DNA from: an uncultured Acidimicrobiaceae bacterium
Lineage (GTDB): Bacteria; Actinomycetota; Acidimicrobiia; Spongiisociales; UBA5794
Assembly (NCBI GenBank): GCA_947259365.1
Contig: CAMYMC010000008.1
Location: 62,001 to 126,000 of the forward strand
DNA length: 64,000 nt
Direction: 5' to 3'
In this document: positions 62,209 to 64,000 of the stretch, piece by piece
How positions within the stretch are numbered: the first letter of the stretch is position 1
Layout: every line of letters starts with the position of its first letter
Position numbers and translations under genes: made by a program
Notes under the pieces: model-generated
The model's input: the letters and a program-made list of their open reading frames with translations, nothing else
Databases searched by the model: none
What the model was told of the DNA's origin: nothing

Positions 62209-62781
62209 ATGACAGCGAACGCGCTCCTCGTCGTCGACGTCCAGAACGACTTCGCGGACCCGGAGGGCTCGCTGTACGTCCGCGACGGCGAGTCCGTCGT
62301 CCCGTTCATCAACGAGCTGATCGACGCGGCGACGGCTGCGGGTGACTTCGTCGTGTACAGCCAGGACTGGCATCCGGAGTCGACACCGCATTTCGCCAAG
62401 GACGGTGGGATCTGGCCGGTCCACTGCGTCGCCGGCACCTGGGGTGCGGAGCTCCATCCCGGCCTCGTCGTCTCCGGCCCCACGGTGAGAAAGGGCGAGG
62501 GCGGCGAGGACGGCTACTCCGCGTTCACCGTCCGCGACCCGGAGACGGAGCGCGAGACCCCGACCGAGCTCACCGCCATGCTCCGCGAGCGCGACGTCGA
62601 ACGGGTCCGGGTCGTGGGTCTGGCGACGGACTACTGCGTCGCAGCGACCGCCGTCGACGCCGCCGGCGCGGGGTTCACGACGACCGTGCTCGCCGACGGG
62701 ATCCGCGGTGTCGACCTCCGCCCTGGGGATTCGGCCCGCGCCGTCGCCCGCATGATCGAGGCCGGCGCCACCGTGGAGTGA
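62209..62781 (+). CDS. Nicotinamidase/isochorismatase-family hydrolase
   Basis: A 190-residue cysteine hydrolase. The Asp-Lys-Cys triad is visible: Asp10 in LVVDVQNDFADPEGSL, Lys in VRKGEGGEDGYSAF and Cys in GLATDYCVAATAVDAAG. Metal ligands are in SQDWHPESTPHF. This arrangement is characteristic of PncA nicotinamidases (nicotinamide to nicotinate for NAD salvage). ATG 62209 is preceded by an in-frame TTG. It ends just before the riboswitch region. Confidence 0.92.
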   Translation: MTANALLVVDVQNDFADPEGSLYVRDGESVVPFINELIDAATAAGDFVVYSQDWHPESTPHFAKDGGIWPVHCVAGTWGAELHPGLVVSGPTVRKGEGGEDGYSAFTVRDPETERETPTELTAMLRERDVERVRVVGLATDYCVAATAVDAAGAGFTTTVLADGIRGVDLRPGDSARAVARMIEAGATVE

Positions 62782-62790
62782 TGCGGGACC

Positions 62791-62820
62791 TTGACAGGCC
62801 TCCGAATCACCAGCACACTT
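62791..62820 (+). promoter_or_regulatory. Putative promoter of the SAM-controlled methyltransferase gene
   Basis: A perfect -35 hexamer TTGACA at 62791-62796, with CACACT at 62814-62819 (17-base spacer) as a weak -10 that keeps the conserved A and T. Transcription would begin near 62826, just before the riboswitch aptamer. Confidence 0.55.
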
Positions 62821-62829
62821 CCCGAGAAC

Positions 62830-62922
62830 GCGCTCATCTAGAGCGGCGGAGGGACAGGCCCTGCGAAGCCGCGGCAACCGGCGAGCGATCGTACCGGTGC
62901 CAATGCCTGATCGATGAGTCGC
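62830..62922 (+). promoter_or_regulatory. SAM-I (S-box) riboswitch
   Basis: Clear aptamer core. P1 pairs CTCATC (62833-62838) with GATGAG (62913-62918). The following conserved parts are in order: TAGAGCGGCGGAGGGACAGG, GCGAAGCCGCGGCAACC and CGGTGCCAATGCC. SAM binding in this class shuts off methionine or SAM genes. Downstream, CCTCCG (62932-62937) is the exact complement of CGGAGG (63031-63036), the ribosome-binding site of the methyltransferase, and a GCGCTC-GCA-GAGCGC hairpin lies at 62945-62959. No run of T follows, so control of translation is more likely than termination (inference). Confidence 0.92.
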
Positions 62923-63043
62923 CTGCGACGGTCCTCCGTTCGCGGCGCTCGCAGAGCGCGTAGGGAACGACGAGAGGCCCGCAGGATGGACACGAGTTCA
63001 CCCGACATCGGCGTCGGCGGCTGTACCCGCCGGAGGCCCCCAG

Positions 63044-64000
63044 ATGGCTGACTTCCTCGACACGCTGCGCGAGCGCGTCATCGTCTACGACGGCGCCACC
63101 GGCACGGCACTCCAGCGCGCCGGTCTCGACGAGGACGACTTCGGCGGACCGGCGCTCGACGGCTGCAACGAGATCCTGAATGCCACGCGGCCCGACGTCA
63201 TCGGGGCCCTCCACGCCGGGTATCTCGAGGTCGGAGCCGACGTCGTCGAGACGAACACGTTCGGCTGCTTCGCCGTGCCCCTCGCCGAGTACGGCATCGA
63301 AGACCGGGCCCACGGGCTCGCCGTCGCCGCAGCGTCGATCGCCTCCGACGTCGCCCGCCAGTTCTCGACACCGGACCGGCCGCGTTTCGTCGCCGGGTCC
63401 ATCGGGCCGGGGACGAAGCTGCCGTCCCTCGGGCAGATCGGCTACCGGGACCTGAGGGATGCGTACGAGCCCCTCGCCGCCGGTCTCCTCGAGGGCGGAG
63501 CCGACCTCTTCATCATCGAGACGATGTACGACCTGCTCACGGTCAAGGCGGCGGTCGCCGCCTGCCGCTCCGCGATGGAGCGCGCCGGACGGCGGGTGCC
63601 GCTCCAGGTCCAGGTGACGATCGAGCAGACGGGGAGGATGCTCCCCGGGACCGAGATCGGCGCCGCCCTCGCCGCCATCGAGCCCCTCCGCCCCGACGTC
63701 ATCGGGCTCAACTGCGCGACCGGGCCCGACGAGATGGACGAGCACCTCCGCTACCTGTCCAGGCGCAGCCGCCTGCCGATCTCAGTGATACCCAATGCCG
63801 GGCTCCCCGAGGTGAGGGACGGGCAGATGCATTACGGTCTCACCCCGGCGAGCCTTGCCGAGCACCACGCCCGATTCATCACCGAGTACGGCATCCGGGT
63901 CGTCGGCGGCTGTTGCGGCACCACCGAGGAGCACATCGCCGCCGTCGTCGATCGGTGCGCCGCCCTCGAGCCGGCGGCGCGACGCCCTGAGCACGAACCG
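63044..64000 (+). CDS. Homocysteine S-methyltransferase domain (MetH-type), cut by window edge
   Basis: Opens at ATG 63044 with GGAGG seven bases upstream and runs through the window end (319 codons). It carries the homocysteine-binding barrel of methionine synthase: VIVYDGATGTALQRAG, GADVVETNTFGCFAVPL, GSIGPGTKLPSLGQIGYRDL, VIGLNCATGP and the zinc cysteines in VVGGCCGTTEEHIAAV. Whether the folate, B12 and reactivation domains of full MetH follow cannot be seen. The upstream SAM riboswitch supports a methionine-synthesis role, regenerating methionine from the homocysteine released by AhcY. Confidence 0.93.
   Translation, partial: MADFLDTLRERVIVYDGATGTALQRAGLDEDDFGGPALDGCNEILNATRPDVIGALHAGYLEVGADVVETNTFGCFAVPLAEYGIEDRAHGLAVAAASIASDVARQFSTPDRPRFVAGSIGPGTKLPSLGQIGYRDLRDAYEPLAAGLLEGGADLFIIETMYDLLTVKAAVAACRSAMERAGRRVPLQVQVTIEQTGRMLPGTEIGAALAAIEPLRPDVIGLNCATGPDEMDEHLRYLSRRSRLPISVIPNAGLPEVRDGQMHYGLTPASLAEHHARFITEYGIRVVGGCCGTTEEHIAAVVDRCAALEPAARRPEHEP

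Overview
The window is very GC-rich, almost wall-to-wall coding, and looks chromosomal. No transposase, phage gene, CRISPR array, rRNA or tRNA was recognised. The gene content points to an Actinomycetota chromosome, probably a deep lineage such as Acidimicrobiia (the class is an inference). Evidence: coenzyme F420 genes (cofD, cofE) with an F420-type LLM oxidoreductase, a mycothiol-type maleylpyruvate isomerase family protein, DUF3499 and DUF5719 proteins beside manB-type sugar genes, a SufU-type Fe-S system, and many GTG starts. Stop/start overlaps of the ATGA or GTGA type are very common, so much of the window is likely translationally coupled operons.

Layout. 1-4.7 kb (minus): comF, ribosome hibernation factor, NarL-type response regulator, HEAT-repeat protein and an HD-GYP-like protein cut by the window edge. 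4.8-6.7 kb: FtsH-like membrane AAA protease. 6.7-10.5 kb (minus): manB, Trm112-like, phosphoglucose/phosphomannose isomerase and ahcY. 10.6-19.4 kb: envelope sugar genes (GT2, GtrA, a 745-residue membrane protein, GT2-membrane fusion, DUF5719) with small zinc-binding proteins and a thioredoxin-like protein. 19.4-22 kb: cofD, cofE, fpg. 22-26 kb: a degenerate SDR, then a 123-bp direct repeat that flanks an N-terminally truncated SLC13 transporter and supplies the start codon of a Thr-rich surface protein. 26-34 kb: DLH-like protein, birA, acyl-CoA carboxylase beta and alpha subunits, a flavoprotein reductase and the large subunit of methylmalonyl-CoA mutase. 34-41 kb: class A PBP with PASTA domains, Lon-N protein, sirtuin, rhodanese-MoeB, CAP protein. 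41-46 kb (minus): transketolase, membrane protein, cobalamin adenosyltransferase, leucyl aminopeptidase. 46-52.5 kb (minus): E3, E2, a LipB-LipA fusion, M24 peptidase and an MPI-family protein. 52.6-59.6 kb: small genes, BdbC/BdbD redox pair, EamA transporter, acyl-CoA dehydrogenase, MBL hydrolase, LLM oxidoreductase. 59.6-64 kb: sufC-sufS-sufU, nicotinamidase, and a SAM-I riboswitch in front of a metH-type gene cut by the right edge.

How the genes fit together. BirA, the biotin-dependent carboxylase, methylmalonyl-CoA mutase and the cobalamin adenosyltransferase form most of a propionyl-CoA to succinyl-CoA route. The B12-binding subunit and the epimerase are not in the window. LipB-LipA sits in the E3-E2 operon that it would lipoylate. 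AhcY and the SAM-controlled methyltransferase belong to the methyl cycle. The most unusual items are the LipB-LipA fusion, the repeat/truncated-transporter locus, the cofD start codon, and several enzymes that keep their fold but lack a key catalytic residue. No wholly new system can be claimed from sequence alone.
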